Positions 32,561-42,513 of a stretch of DNA of 64,000 nucleotides are shown here, in pieces. Position 1 is the stretch's first letter; each line of letters begins with the position of its first letter. Source of the stretch: Hippopus hippopus (taxonomy: Eukaryota > Mollusca > Bivalvia > Cardiida > Cardiidae); assembly GCA_946811185.2 (NCBI GenBank), contig OX328106.1, positions 26,782,426-26,846,425 of the forward strand, written 5' to 3'. Below the pieces are notes generated by a model. The model searched no databases and had not been told where the DNA came from. It saw only the letters and a list, made by a program, of their open reading frames with translations. The translations under genes and the position numbers were made by a program.

Positions 32561-33041
32561 TAAGTGTAGCTTGCCGTTTGTGACAAGCTGGAGAGAAATT
32601 CAGATAATTAAAAATGCGCTTTTAAGCATTTTTTTTTTTTGTCAAACAGATAATTGTTGAACCAAATATAAACCATTGAACATTTTCTTAGTATATACTC
32701 TTGTTACTTATATGCGTTAAGCAATCTTGTCTGATTGTTTAAATGACGTCAGAGGTTTAAAGAATGAATCTATTGTGTGACCCTTGGTTTACTCGTTTGG
32801 TATTGTTTTGCTCATCGAACAGAGTACTAATATACTCCTCACAAAAAGTTAAGCAACAATGAATTACCGCTGCACCAGAATTTTATTATTACACATATAG
32901 ACAATTTCATTGTATGAATGTAATGAGTATTGAGTTACAAACAAGTCCAATCAATTCTGTACATCTATCAGATAATGTTTCTCACTTTCAGGCTTTTGAA
33001 GTAAGACACTGTCTAAATCCACGTGCAAAAAAGTGGTTCCA

Positions 33042-33446
33042 CACTACCTAGATGTTTTAAAATCTCTAAAATCCGTTCAATCTGTAACCGGAACACAGTC
33101 AGTACACGGTATGGCCACCATTAGCACGAATACAAGCTTTAACTCTTCTGGGCATTGACCAGATCATGCCGTCCAGTTGTTGTTGTGGAATATCCTGCCA
33201 TTACTGTCTCAAAAGTTGCTGAAAGTGTTGGAGGTTCTGAGGCCTCACATTTCCCTCATTGACACGTCTACCGAGAATGTCCCACGCGTGCCCAATCGGA
33301 TAGAGATCTGGAGATCTTGCTGGCCACTCAAATTGCCAAGATAAGTTCAAGCTTGTACTCGTGCTAATGGTGGCCATACCGTGTACTGACTGTGTTCCGG
33401 TTGCAGATTGAACGGATTTTAGAGATTTTAAAATATCTGGGTAGTG
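33042..33446. repeat. 102-bp inverted repeats around a transposase scrap
   Basis: Positions 33042-33143 and 33345-33446 are inverse copies with about five mismatches in 102. Each arm encodes, on opposite strands, the same end RANGGHTVY followed by a stop and then AT-rich 3' DNA. The 201-bp loop holds the rest of the fragment. Such a structure would arise by inverted duplication or template switching at the 3' end. Confidence 0.9.
33107..33344 (-). pseudogene. Tc1-like transposase, C-terminal fragment
   Basis: One frame reads WQFEWPARSPDLYPIGHAWD, ILGRRVNEGNVRPQNLQHFQ, QLLRQ, stop, WQDIPQQQLDGMIWSMPRRV, KACIRANGGHTVY, stop. This is the last third of a Tc1-type DDE transposase, whose hallmark is SPDLNPIEHLWD. 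Here the catalytic Glu of PIEH is Gly (GGG codon), the Asn is Tyr, and there is one internal stop. The first two catalytic Asp residues are not present. Confidence 0.88.
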
Positions 33447-33945
33447 GACCGGAAATGTTCTAGGTTTAATAATGATATATAGAGAGATGCACGGATTGCC
33501 GAACAGAATGCTGCCAGAGAAACATTTGACCGGAGGGGATTAAAAACACGAACAAACACAAAATACTCGATTACAATGTATTTGTATCTACAGTACATAA
33601 TTCTTATATACGACAAAGGTAAATGTTCATTTTTTTCATCTATCAAAATACAAAGTTTCTATATTCTACTTTTTCTTGCCTTGTGATCTGTATGAACCAT
33701 TGAAGAAAACGCTTTAAATAACACTCTGTAAAACGACAAAATTATAGACCTGTCCAAATACAAAGCATTTGCAGACGACAAAATAAACAATACTATAGAA
33801 TTCCACACGACTGTGAATCATATAAGCATATAACTTATCTTGAGAAGTCAACAGTTGATAGCTTTTGTCATATGCCCTTGATACACGAAAAATGGATAAA
33901 AACAAAATAGAAAATTGCCAGTCAAAGTTTCGATTAAAAATCTTT
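33447..33945. other. mostly unrecognised; small family A piece
   Basis: GACGACAAAATA-type words at 33728-33786 (TTATAGACCTGTCCAAATAC, GCATTTGCAGACGACAAAA) are a left-end fragment of family A. The rest is AT-rich. Confidence 0.5.
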
Positions 33946-33947
33946 CC

Positions 33948-34139
33948 TTAACCCTTAGGCTGCTAAGGGCAATTAAAGGACCCTTTCAGACTGCACATAA
34001 TGTGCAGTCTGATCTTAGATCTACACAGTCCGATAAGGAGACTTTTTTCTCCAAAAAATAACTTTGAAATAACAATATTTGGGGTTGTACTATCGAACTG
34101 AAAGTTTCATTTCACTTATTAAGCAGGTTAGGCGGTTAA
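33948..34139 (+). repeat. MITE family B, nearly complete
   Basis: TTAACCCTTAGGCTGCTAAG to AAGCAGGTTAGGCGGTTAA with TTAA at both ends. About 18 bp of the left hairpin arm are missing, so the central palindrome is short. Confidence 0.9.
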
Positions 34140-34282
34140 TTTTCTGCTTCACACGCTCCAACATGCAAACAACATGTTTCCTAATGCAGCAGACCACTTT
34201 TGTAAACATTGTGACAAATGGAAAAGTTTGTTCAAACGAGAAATTTCTGATTTGCCACAATATGTTAGTATCTATTTGAGCA

Positions 34283-35475
34283 TAGGTAGTTTAGGTTCAT
34301 AGGGACCCTCTGAATTTTGAAATATCTTAAAAATGCTTTAGCTATTGTACTGAAAATTTTGCATAGTTACTGATATTCTCTATACCAACTCTGAGTGAAG
34401 TTTTCAAAATTTTTGATGGCTAAGTTTCGATTTTTTGCATTCCATGCAATGTCAAAATGCATGAACAAAACAGCTTAAAAACGGTGAAAGGATTGAAGGC
34501 TATTCTGAGTAAAGGGTTTACCTGTTTATGTATGTACTGTAACTGTGGTCGTCTATTGTTTGAGCAGAAAAAACTTCAACTTTTGAGGCCCTTATCTCAT
34601 TTTTTATCTGGGTTTTATTTTAACGATTCAGTACTAAAGACTAAAAAAGACTTGCACGCACTTCTTTACATTTTGTTTTCTTTTCCACGCCCAACCATAT
34701 ATGTTTTCCTGAAACCGAGTCAAACGTTGGGTCACATCATGTGGTATGGCATACAACAATAAAATGAAGATGGTGAATTGTACGAACTGGTTAAGTTCCA
34801 CAAACAAGCTCCAAAGTATCGTTGTAGATGAGTTTTTACGGTCAAAGGGACACAGAGTCTTTAAGATTACCACCCTATGAATGCAACCAAAATACAGTTG
34901 AGCTCATTTTTGTCGAACTGAAAAAATAATAGCGAAAAACATTTCAAAACAAACCATGAAAGACCTTCGAGTCCAAGTGTCCGGTGGTTTCGAAAACACA
35001 CATCTCATCAGAAGTGGTATAAAACATGAAGCCATGCCGAAAATAAAATGGAGATCAAATTTTGGAAAACAGACACCTTATAAGAGAGACAAATCATTTT
35101 AGACTTCGAGGAATTTTATGAAAGTGACGAAAGAAATATCGAATGTAAGGCATAGAACTATATTATTTGTACAAAAAACTATTTCAGGGCCTCATATTTA
35201 ACTAAAGTGAGGTACTGAATTCGTGCACTTGTCCAGTTATGTTTGCTGTTCGGGTCACTGTGCGAAACCATCGGAGAAAGTAAAGCTTCAGAACAAAAAA
35301 ATTATATTACTGGAATGGGCAAAACGCTCTTTCTTGCGGGAGAAAAATCCCAATTTTTGCTGTGAGGGTTGGTAAGATCATTTTAAAAGACACTGAAAAG
35401 TTTCATAAAAATTGATTCGGGATTTTTCAAGCTATTTCAAAATTCAGGGGGTCCCTATGAACCTCAAACTACCTA
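34283..35475. mobile_element. 1.19-kb TIR element of unknown superfamily
   Basis: The left end TAGGTAGTTTAGGTTCATAG at 34283 and the inverse of the right end (35430-35475) agree over about 46 bp with one single-base indel and two mismatches, both running through GGGACC and CTGAATTTTGAAATA. No duplication of target sequence is clear (left flank GAGCA, right flank TATTT). Inside are ORFs of 101 codons (34457-34762, plus) and 79 codons (34634-34873, minus) overlapping each other, without a recognisable transposase motif. It is probably non-autonomous. Confidence 0.8.
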
Positions 35476-35654
35476 TATTTAATTTCCTTTCATATCAATT
35501 ACCCCTATGTTTACTGGAATGTTTTCGAAGTTGTTTGATGGAACCTTGTTTCAGAAGGCAGAGAATTAAACAGCTTCACAGGAAGTGGGAAAAAAAAGAA
35601 TTTCTACTTTATCCTTTAGACCTTCTCTGTCACTGTTGGTGGCAACTTGAATAC

Positions 35655-35738
35655 ATTAGCAGAGGGCTGTAAATCGAAGATCAGACCGTACAGAAGTTGC
35701 AGTCTTGTCTTAGATTTACGCCATCCGCAACCTGATGC
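35655..35738 (+). repeat. MITE family B hairpin fragment
   Basis: CTGTAAATCGAAGATCAGAC and TTAGATTTACGCCATCCGC; termini lost. Confidence 0.6.
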
Positions 35739-35904
35739 CAAACTATGGCCAAAAGTCATTTTCATTTGCAGAGGACAGAGCTTCATTTTTTGGGGGAAAA
35801 AAATAAAAAAATCAAATTTATACAGTAAGCAACAAAAATGCTAAACCAAAAAAAATACATCTTAACGGCATTTTCAGACAATAGTGAAAAGCTTAATATG
35901 ACCT

Positions 35905-36132
35905 TAAATCTTTATCACACAATTCCGAGTTTGAACAACCCCTAGAAAAAGGACTTTTGAAAACATTGTGGGAAAAGGAAAAAATGCTGGTAACCAGCAT
36001 TTTCTCTTTTTCCAACAATGTTTTCTACCCTGTCAAAGAAAGATCGCTCCATTTGAGCCACATTGAAATTGTCATCTGCAAATGCTTTCAGTTTGGACCA
36101 GTCTAAAATTTTGTCGTTTGTTAAGACTTTAT
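35905..36132 (-). repeat. MITE family A, complete, reversed
   Basis: AAATCTTTATCACACAATTC to GTCGTTTGTTAAGACTTTA. The hairpin GTGGGAAAAGGAAAAAATGC pairs well. A separate right-end scrap lies at 36280-36336 (GATTGTGTGACAAAGGGTTAA in two pieces of the consensus). Confidence 0.9.
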
Positions 36133-36154
36133 TGTCTTTCACCTTTAAAATTCA

Positions 36155-36235
36155 ACCGTATCAGACAGACTAGATTAAGAATCAAATAGCTGAACGTACA
36201 GCCTGATCGTGCACCACACTGTGCACAAAAGCGCA
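36155..36235. repeat. MITE family B hairpin, badly eroded
   Basis: GTATCAGACAGACTAGATTA and GATCGTGCACCACACTGTGC only. Confidence 0.35.
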
Positions 36236-36545
36236 TGGAGTTTCTCCTTCTCTCGCATAGCTTTGGCAAATTTGTGATTTCACGTATTGTTTTCTTTAGG
36301 GTCTTTAAAGGTAGGGATTGTGTGACAAAGGGTTAATGCGCCTTATTACGTCCTTCATTGAAATGGAATATAATGTACCGTCGACTTTGAATATCTAATA
36401 TCGTATTTGGCATCTTATTGTACGTTGTTGGAATAAGTGATAAGTGTGTTTGGGCAAAACTTTGAATTATGAAATTCTGATATACATATTACTTACTAGT
36501 GCATGACAAAAGCTGCTAACCACTCTCCTGTCTGAAAGGAATATA

Positions 36546-37270
36546 GGACGTTTTGGTCACGGACGTTTTGGCCAGGACATTTTGGCCACGGACGTTTTTA
36601 GCCAGGACATTTTGGCCAGGACGTTTTGGCCAGCTGAAAGTATACAAAGTAGTACCTTTTGGCCAAGTGTTATTTCTGCGATCATGTGATTTTTAGCCCT
36701 ATAAATCGTGATTAAAAAGATTGTGGGAAAAGGAGAAATTGCTATACTTTACATATACGAATGGGTTAATTTATATATTTATTTCTTATTCATTTATTTA
36801 TTTATTTATTGGAGTTACAAATAGTTATTCCTTCATTTTTTAGTTGATTGGTGTTACAAATTGTTACTTGCAAGTGTAATTTTGCTTAAAATTAAACTCT
36901 AATATTGATAAAACTGTGTTTGATGATTAATTTTATTGCCAACTATGAATTTTGTCAAATAATGTTGATTGAACAATAATCTAAGGAGTGTACTAAAGAG
37001 GAATGAAAATCAAAATCAAACTACGTTTTGGCCAAAGTTTTTTTTTTTTTTGGGGGGGGGGGTGAACATGAAATTAACTTTATATGCTTTTCTTTTTTCT
37101 AAAACTGTATAATTAAAAGCATAGAAAAGTCATTTATTGCATTTTTCTGTGTTAAAAAACATTTGGCCAAAACTTCCTACTTTGCTCTTTCAGCAGGCCA
37201 AAACGTCCGTGGCCAAAACGTCCCCGCCAAAACATCGTTGACAAAATGTCCGTGGCCAAAACGTCCGTCC
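36546..37270. mobile_element. 725-bp element whose TIRs are motif arrays
   Basis: The left end has six head-to-tail units of 14-15 bp (GGACGTTTTGGCCAC and variants with GGACATTTTGGCC), 36546-36632. The right end has five inverted units (GTGGCCAAAACGTCC and variants), 37196-37270. The symmetry continues inward: CTGAAAG and AAAGTAGTACC beyond the left array match CTTTCAG and CCTACTTT before the right array, giving about 120-bp imperfect TIRs. The interior is AT-rich with TTTA repeats (36776-36812), T/G runs (37039-37062) and a family A scrap near 36720. No coding region. Confidence 0.8.
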
Positions 37271-37562
37271 ATCCGTTTATATGCTTTCAGTGTTGAAAGA
37301 TAAGGATCTGTCAAGAGAACTTAAAGGTAAGTAGCGATTGACTTATTTCCTATAAGAATCAACACGTAAACATTGCTTGTGACCACATACTGAATTTAAA
37401 TTCTACTTAAAAATATAAAAATCAGAAAAACAACGAAAGCTTAACAATTTATGGACTAAATATGCGTATCCTTCTTCATTATCGTAAGAAAGTTTACATA
37501 AATAACGTTACACCATATGAAAAAGAAATAAACTATACATGTACAAAATGCAAGCATCATAC

Positions 37563-37630
37563 AACCATGCTCTGTGAAAAGAACTCTTAATACATCTGCA
37601 CCCTTTTTTTTTGGCAGAGCAGAGCTCAAT
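37563..37630. repeat. MITE family C, collapsed to its ends
   Basis: ACCATGCTCTGTGAAAAGA and GGCAGAGCAGAGCTCAAT face each other over about 30 bp; the core is deleted. Confidence 0.65.
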
Positions 37631-37714
37631 AATATTTATTCAATGTATTCTCTTACTTATCTCTTACATTTCTACCGCATCTTCATTTATAAAGTATCTG
37701 TAATTCTGATCCTC

Positions 37715-37905
37715 TAAATCAAACGATATAGCCAATCAGAAATCGCGTTACTTTGAAATTTAGGAATTCATTATGGCTGGAAACTGCGCTGGGTTCGTAG
37801 TCACCAACCATTCTTAGTGTTATTCTCAAGAATGTTCTCAATTTGAAAAGTAACACAACTTCTGATTGACTGAACACGTTACACCAACTTTACCACTTCC
37901 ACTTG
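37715..37905. repeat. MITE family D copy
   Basis: AGCCAATCAGAAATCGCGTT and CACAACTTCTGATTGACTGA flank GGGTTCGTAGTCACCAACCA, so the arm order is inverted relative to other copies; probably two joined halves. Confidence 0.6.
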
Positions 37906-37944
37906 AAGTCAACATGCCAGTCCTTAATAAATTTGGGTTCCTTT

Positions 37945-38152
37945 AGATTTTAACCAGAAGGCAAAAAAATGCAGACTTGTTCATACTGAAGGCATTGCAG
38001 AGGACAAATTAGATACGTTTCAAATCATTGGACCCGTCTTCTTTGAACAGCAGGAAAACATCGTGGAAAAAGAAGGAAATGCCTGGAAAAAGGCTTTTCT
38101 TCTTTTGCCACAAGGTTGTTATAGGTCGTCTTCGTCAGGATTATGAAACACG
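37945..38152 (+). repeat. MITE family A, diverged
   Basis: AACCAGAAGGCAAAAAAATG, CAGACTTGTTCATACTGAAG, AACATCGTGGAAAAAGAAGG, with a short tip GCCTGGAAAAAGGC. The right end is worn at GATTATGAAACACG. Confidence 0.65.
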
Positions 38153-38166
38153 TTATCGTTTATATT

Positions 38167-38426
38167 ATATGAGCCATGTTCTGGAAAAAAGGGGTTTAAT
38201 GCATGTCCGTGATACATTATACGAAGCAAGTTGTCACATAATGATGGATTCATAAAATCTATTTTGTCTAACAACCGGCTGAATCCTGAGATTGAAAGGT
38301 CCTTGGACATGAAGAAAATTGAAAATTGACCTAAAGCAAAGATTGTCGACCAAGGTCAGCCCGCATGGGTCGATACTTTTTTGTAAATTCATTAAACTCC
38401 CTTTTCACAGAGCATGGCTCATGTAA
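38167..38426 (-). repeat. MITE family C, core hairpin deleted
   Basis: ATATGAGCCATGTTCTGG to CACAGAGCATGGCTCATG. Where others have the GTCAGCCTGCGC palindrome, only GGTCAGCCCGCATGGGTCGA remains. Confidence 0.85.
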
Positions 38427-38513
38427 TCAAGAATCAATGAGCAGGTCATAATGCCAACTGTCGATTACACTTTCCTTACAGCTGCCAGTCTGACTTAAAT
38501 TAACCATCTAACC

Positions 38514-38540
38514 ATCTCTCTCTCTCTCTCTCTCTCTCTT
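38514..38540 (+). repeat. (TC)n microsatellite
   Basis: About 13 uninterrupted TC units. Confidence 0.95.
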
Positions 38541-38693
38541 CGCTTGTTAATCAAATACACAATGAGTTGTCTAAGTTGTCTCATGCTCTGTCTGATTTAG
38601 GAGTGGGGGTGCCATTGTTGGGCGATGTTACATTCCGTTCTGAAGGATCCTGAAGGAAAAAAGAACAAGTTTCTATAATTCCATTTAAATCTT

Positions 38694-38893
38694 AAATCTT
38701 TACCAAAATGACAATATTTTAGGCTCGTCCAAATTGAAAGCATTTGCAGATGACAAATTAGTTCTGGCTGGATTAATTATGTGTCTTTTGAAGAATAGAA
38801 AACGATGTTGGAAAAGGAGAAAATGCTTGTACCATAACGATTAAAAGCCGACTTCGTAAGGACGTGAAAAACAGGATTGTTTGATAAAAGATA
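38694..38893 (+). repeat. MITE family A, right hairpin arm deleted
   Basis: AATCTTTACCAAAATGACA to GATTGTTTGATAAAAGATAAA; left arm GTTGGAAAAGGAGAAAATGC present, its partner missing. Confidence 0.8.
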
Positions 38894-38907
38894 AATAAAC
38901 CAATAAA

Positions 38908-38953
38908 GGAAGAAAGAAAGAAAGAACGAACGAACGAAAGAAAGAAAGAAAAC
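38908..38953 (+). repeat. (GAAA/GAAC)n microsatellite
   Basis: Tetranucleotide run in which GAAA units are interrupted by a block of GAAC units. Confidence 0.93.
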
Positions 38954-39149
38954 AGTCAGCTAGCACGCAATTTTGTTGACATATAGCCCTTGAAAGCAAA
39001 AAAGTCAAACTAAAACATGCTTTTAAGTTTTTCATAAATATTGAATACACATTCCATTGATAATTATCATTTTTCATGGTTTGTGAAAACAAGTCCTTAC
39101 GAATGTTGATTGTTGCTCGAAACCTAACCAGTGTAATCAGTTCCAATGA

Positions 39150-39225
39150 CCCAGCGCACAGTGGATTTGAACCTGGAACCTATGATGTGAGAGGCTGTCG
39201 CTCTACGGGGACTATCCCTACACTT
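39150..39225 (-). repeat. tRNA-like SINE head, reversed
   Basis: GATTTGAACCTGGAACC is a reversed B box and GTCGCTCTACGGGGAC a reversed A-box region, separated by an anticodon-like arm. No tail is attached. Confidence 0.5.
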
Positions 39226-39301
39226 CTGTCTCTCAATTTCACTAGTTAACAATGACTAAGCCTAAACTAGTGTCTTCCGGATCCATATTCATCAATTATT
39301 A

Positions 39302-39541
39302 TTGACTCTTTACGAAACGATAAAAATGTAAGACTTCTCAGAATTTAAACCATTTGCAGACGACAACTCAAAGGTGGCTCAAATAACAGAATTTGTCTTC
39401 TAGGACAGGATAGAAAACATTGTGGGAAAAGGAGTAAATGCTGGTTGCCAGCATTTTCTTCTTTCCAAAATGCCTTTAAACGTTTTATTTTTTTTAAAAT
39501 CAAAGTCGTTAAAACTCGAGATTTTGTGTTAACGAATTAAT
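39302..39541 (+). repeat. MITE family A, nearly complete
   Basis: GACTCTTTACGAAACGATAA to GTTAACGAATTAA. The right hairpin arm has lost its CTCCTTTTCCC portion. Confidence 0.85.
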
Positions 39542-39784
39542 AGCATTCACAGTCTCAAGAATGGGCTAAATTTCAAGAAGATTTTGTCGATCGGAAATTG
39601 CCTTACATTCTAAACTTAGAACTAGACTAAGATATACAGCCTAAAATAGTTAGCTTAATTCTGATGAAGATCCATTCGAGGAGTTTTGGTAATATTTACG
39701 TATCATCGCTAGTCCGATAGAGTTATCTCTCTTTGAGCACTTTTGTGCATATATGGTAAGAAAATGAACAAGCCGTCTCACAAG

Positions 39785-39895
39785 ACATAGAGGATATTTG
39801 TATTTTTCGGTGAAAGATCGAAATTTATTTCATCGAGTGAACATCATCGGTAATATTTTCACGAGTGGCGCACCGAAAAATACAAATATTCTATT
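39785..39895. repeat. inverted repeat, 21-bp arms
   Basis: GATATTTGTATTTTTCGGTG near 39788 is the inverse of CACCGAAAAATACAAATATT near 39870, over a loop of about 62 bp. Confidence 0.8.
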
Positions 39896-40490
39896 TATTT
39901 CATGCTTTTAACCCACTCTGGGAGAAACTTTATCAAGATCCAGTACAGTTCTTTTCAGTTATTCCCAGTGGCGTACCCCTCGCGCATAGCAACGCATTAC
40001 AATATTACGTCAAGCGCGAGAAATGGAAGGTAAATGACGTCATATTTCCATCTGGTTGTGAGTCGCGCGCAATTTACCTAGGTAACTAGAATATAATCAA
40101 AGCGTTGAGAACACTGAAGTGGTTTTTGTCAAGGAAACCATTGTGTGGAATTAATAATTTGAAAGAAAAGGAGAAATATTATTCAAATATTGGCTTGAAA
40201 GTCAACCTACGAAGCAAATAAATAATTATTTCGTTAAAGGGAGTGTACTCAAAACAAAGTTAGGATTATTTGTGTATTGGTGGTCTCCCATTGATCATTA
40301 GGAGGAGTCAGGAGTAACGTCCCTTGACAAAAGGATGCATGATGGATAGAGAGAGAAACCATGTGAATATATCAAATAAAATTAAGTTTGTAACTGAAAA
40401 CTATGATTTTGAAATATATTTGGCGGTTAACATTTAATTCCCAACATTAAAATCAATTATTTCGATATATAAATATTCATGCCCAATCAA
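39896..40490. other. gene-free stretch with one TGACGTCA
   Basis: GC-richer words (GTCAAGCGCGAG, GAGTCGCGCGC) surround TGACGTCA at 40035-40042. No exon was recognised. Confidence 0.35.
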
Positions 40491-40493
40491 ATC

Positions 40494-40533
40494 AGGGATC
40501 CTATATATACATGTGTATATACGATCCCTGATC
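40494..40533. repeat. short palindrome
   Basis: AGGGATCCTATATATACATG faces its inverse GTGTATATACGATCCCTG, a 40-bp perfect-to-near-perfect stem. Confidence 0.8.
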
Positions 40534-40699
40534 AAATGGAGTAGCGCACAATCATGGGACGAACAAGCCATGTGACGAACTGGTTTTGGAACGAAAAAGC
40601 CCAGGACCAAGCGATCAGTAGACAAATTTTGTATATATCATTGCGCCAATAGAAAGATATGGGCGAGTGAAGCTATTTTCAATCAAGAATTAATATTTT

Positions 40700-41125
40700 C
40701 ACGATCGATGGCCTCACCCAGTGTATTTTAACATATCATTTCCAATTACATATCTGAGTGCTACCGAAAAACTCATTTGTCTGAGAAAAATTGAGTTTAA
40801 TTGGATTTATTTCCTTCGGCTTTGTACAAAATACGATACAGAGCTCCAGATAGAGGGAGTGATTTTGATTTTAAAATTGAAATTGTTAATAATTCTCCAC
40901 TAAACCCTATGTTGTGGGTATTCATTAGAACTGTCTCATCGAGACAATTCTAATGAGTACCCACAACATAGGGTTTTAAAGAGAAATAATGGATTTAGAA
41001 TACCATCACTCCCTCTTATCTGGAGCTCTGACGATACATGGTCTTCAAAATTCAATATTAAACTCATAGTGATATTGTCTTCGACAAATACCACAAAAAT
41101 CGGTATTTTCACTGGTCGTACCCGT
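40700..41125. repeat. long imperfect palindrome centred near 40941
   Basis: The inner stem is strong: CCCTATGTTGTGGGTATTCA and TTAGAACTGTCTC face GAGACAATTCTAATGAGTAC and CCACAACATAGGG. Farther out, GAGCTCCAGATAGAGGGAGT at about 40840 faces CTCCCTCTTATCTGGAGCTC at about 41010, with small indels between. A MITE of about 400 bp is the simplest reading; outer ends are not sharply defined. Confidence 0.75.
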
Positions 41126-41263
41126 GTAATATCGAAAAATATTTTCACTGCTATTTCTCGATATCCTACCGGGAAGCATGAAATAAAACGCGATATTATC
41201 GGAACATATATATTATTGAAATAATATAGAAAATAGCTTTAACAACCAACCAAACAAACATAC

Positions 41264-41490
41264 CGTGTCATCCACATCAAAGGAGTCTGACCGCCGCATT
41301 CCGAACAAGTTCCGAAGGTGTTGACGGAAACTGCTAGTGTTTAAGGCATATATAATTGGGTCCCATAATACGCTGGTTTTTGCAACAATAGCTGGAATTC
41401 GCGTAATGACGGGGCTTAGACTGGTCCCTGGTCCAAAGGCTTGGTAAAACGATACCAAGGCGTAAGGTGTCCAAGACAACACGAATGCCG
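41264..41490 (-). CDS. opsin, exon for late TM6, TM7 and start of C-tail
   Basis: An internal exon of a G-protein-coupled receptor of the opsin family, a light-sensing membrane protein that binds retinal. The 75 complete codons begin AFVLSWTPYALVSFY (end of TM6, with the W-x-P-Y motif), continue through the extracellular turn GPGTSLSPVI to TM7, RIPAIVAKTSVLWDPIIYAL, then NTSSFRQHLRNLFGMRR (helix 8) and an acidic SDSFDVDDT. The Lys of AKTS (codon 41378-41380) is the retinal Schiff-base residue that separates opsins from other class A receptors; the usual NPxxY is DPIIY. The acceptor is a long T tract ending in CAG just before 41490; the donor is ACG|GTATG after 41264. Entry phase is 1 and exit phase 0; the exon is 227 nt. 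No other exon of the gene was found. The opsin call is firm; the subgroup (Go, xenopsin, neuropsin or peropsin-like) cannot be settled from this piece. Confidence 0.87.
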
Positions 41491-41599
41491 CTGAAAAAAA
41501 AAAAAACAACAACAAAAACGATTAATGATAATTTACTGCTTTTGATAAATGGTAGGAAAAACAGAAACACCGTCGAAAGGATCGATCAATATCTAGGAT

Positions 41600-41813
41600 T
41601 ACACTTTACCAAACGAGAAAAGTTCAGACTCGTCCAAACTGAAAGCATTTGCAGAAGACAATTAGAAGGTGACCCAATGAAAGGATTTGTCTTTGAAAGG
41701 GTACACAATGTGGGGGAAAACATTGGTCACCAGCATTTTTTCTTTTCCCGCATTGTTTCCAGGAGCGTTCTTTCTCAAGGTCGTTTAATCTTGGGATTGT
41801 GTAGTTATAGGAC
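41600..41813 (+). repeat. MITE family A in the opsin intron
   Basis: TACACTTTACCAAACGAGAA to GGGATTGTGTAGTTATAGG, about 110 bp upstream of the opsin exon. The hairpin is half deleted (GAAAACATTGGTCACCAGC). Confidence 0.85.
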
Positions 41814-42014
41814 AAAAAAAAAACAGGTAAACAAAAGTCGATGTCCCCTGCTAATAATATAGAATTTATATACCTTCCCTCTACAGTAGCATGAGACAAA
41901 ATTAGTATGCATCTACCTACGCATTACAACAACAGCAACAATACTATATGACCACGTGGCCGCCTATTTTAACAACAACAGCAGCAGCGAAAGTCAAAAC
42001 AATAATGACGGTGG

Positions 42015-42037
42015 TAGGAAGAAGAAGAAGAAGAAGT
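42015..42037 (+). repeat. (GAA)n microsatellite
   Basis: A short AGGAAGAAGAAGAAGAAG run. Confidence 0.85.
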
Positions 42038-42165
42038 AATTGACATTGAACGTTCGTTGAGATTTTTGCCGGAAATCGCTATCGACCAAGCCACTTTAAT
42101 ACCTGTTATTTTTTTCTTTTTAATAAATGACGATGCTACATGTACCTGATCTAGTCCGTCCTCCC

Positions 42166-42194
42166 GTCTGTCTGTCTGTCTGTTTGTCTGTCTA

Positions 42195-42240
<46 letters not shown>

Positions 42241-42277
42241 CGTCCGTCCGCCCCCCCCTCTCTCTCTCTCTCTCTCA
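42166..42277 (+). repeat. compound microsatellite (TCTG)n-(TCCG)n-(C)n-(TC)n
   Basis: About 18 TCTG units with two interruptions grade into TCCG, then a C run and TC repeats. Confidence 0.95.
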
Positions 42278-42289
42278 GATAAATTGATT

Positions 42290-42485
42290 TAATGGTGTTT
42301 CACTCCGCTCATGACATTATTTCGGTCACATTTTGGCAAGAACTCACTTGTCCATACGTGCGTGTCTTACAGATTTAACCAGTGCGAGGCTGGGGTCTGT
42401 ATTGTCTTGTTCAAAGACAAAGCCACGAAAAACCGAGTGCCTCGAGAGAGGATTGAGCCAATGGCCTTAAATTGGGAATCATACT
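42290..42485 (-). mobile_element. SINE copy, reversed
   Basis: Tail GACATTATTTCGGTCACATT, body CCAGTGCGAGGCTGGGGTCT and AAAGACAAAGCCACGAAAAA, reversed B-box-like GAGGATTGAGCC. It shares the order of the copies at 51661-52075. Confidence 0.6.
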
Positions 42486-42513
42486 CCTTTAGCACTGAGT
42501 AGTAAGGACCCTT

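Larger units (their letters stand above)
32836..33446 (-). mobile_element. Tc1-like element remnant with inverted 3' end
   Basis: CTCCTCACAAAAAGTTAAGC at about 32838 looks like the outer end of a Tc1-like element. It leads to the 3' part of its transposase on the minus strand. Instead of the 5' half, the right side carries an inverted second copy of the 3' end (see the fold-back entry). No second terminal repeat was found. Confidence 0.7.

Noticed and set aside
34457..34873. Overlapping ORFs in the 1.19-kb TIR element as a new transposase.
   Set aside because: No DDE, HTH or zinc-finger pattern could be seen, and the two frames overlap on opposite strands; kept only as part of the element.
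38841..39146. Minus-strand ORF of 101 codons with a SFFRSFVLSFF stretch.
   Set aside because: That stretch is the translated GAAA/GAAC microsatellite.
41467..41862. Plus-strand ORF of 131 codons overlapping the opsin acceptor.
   Set aside because: It is a shadow of the intron's A-rich complement and a family A MITE.
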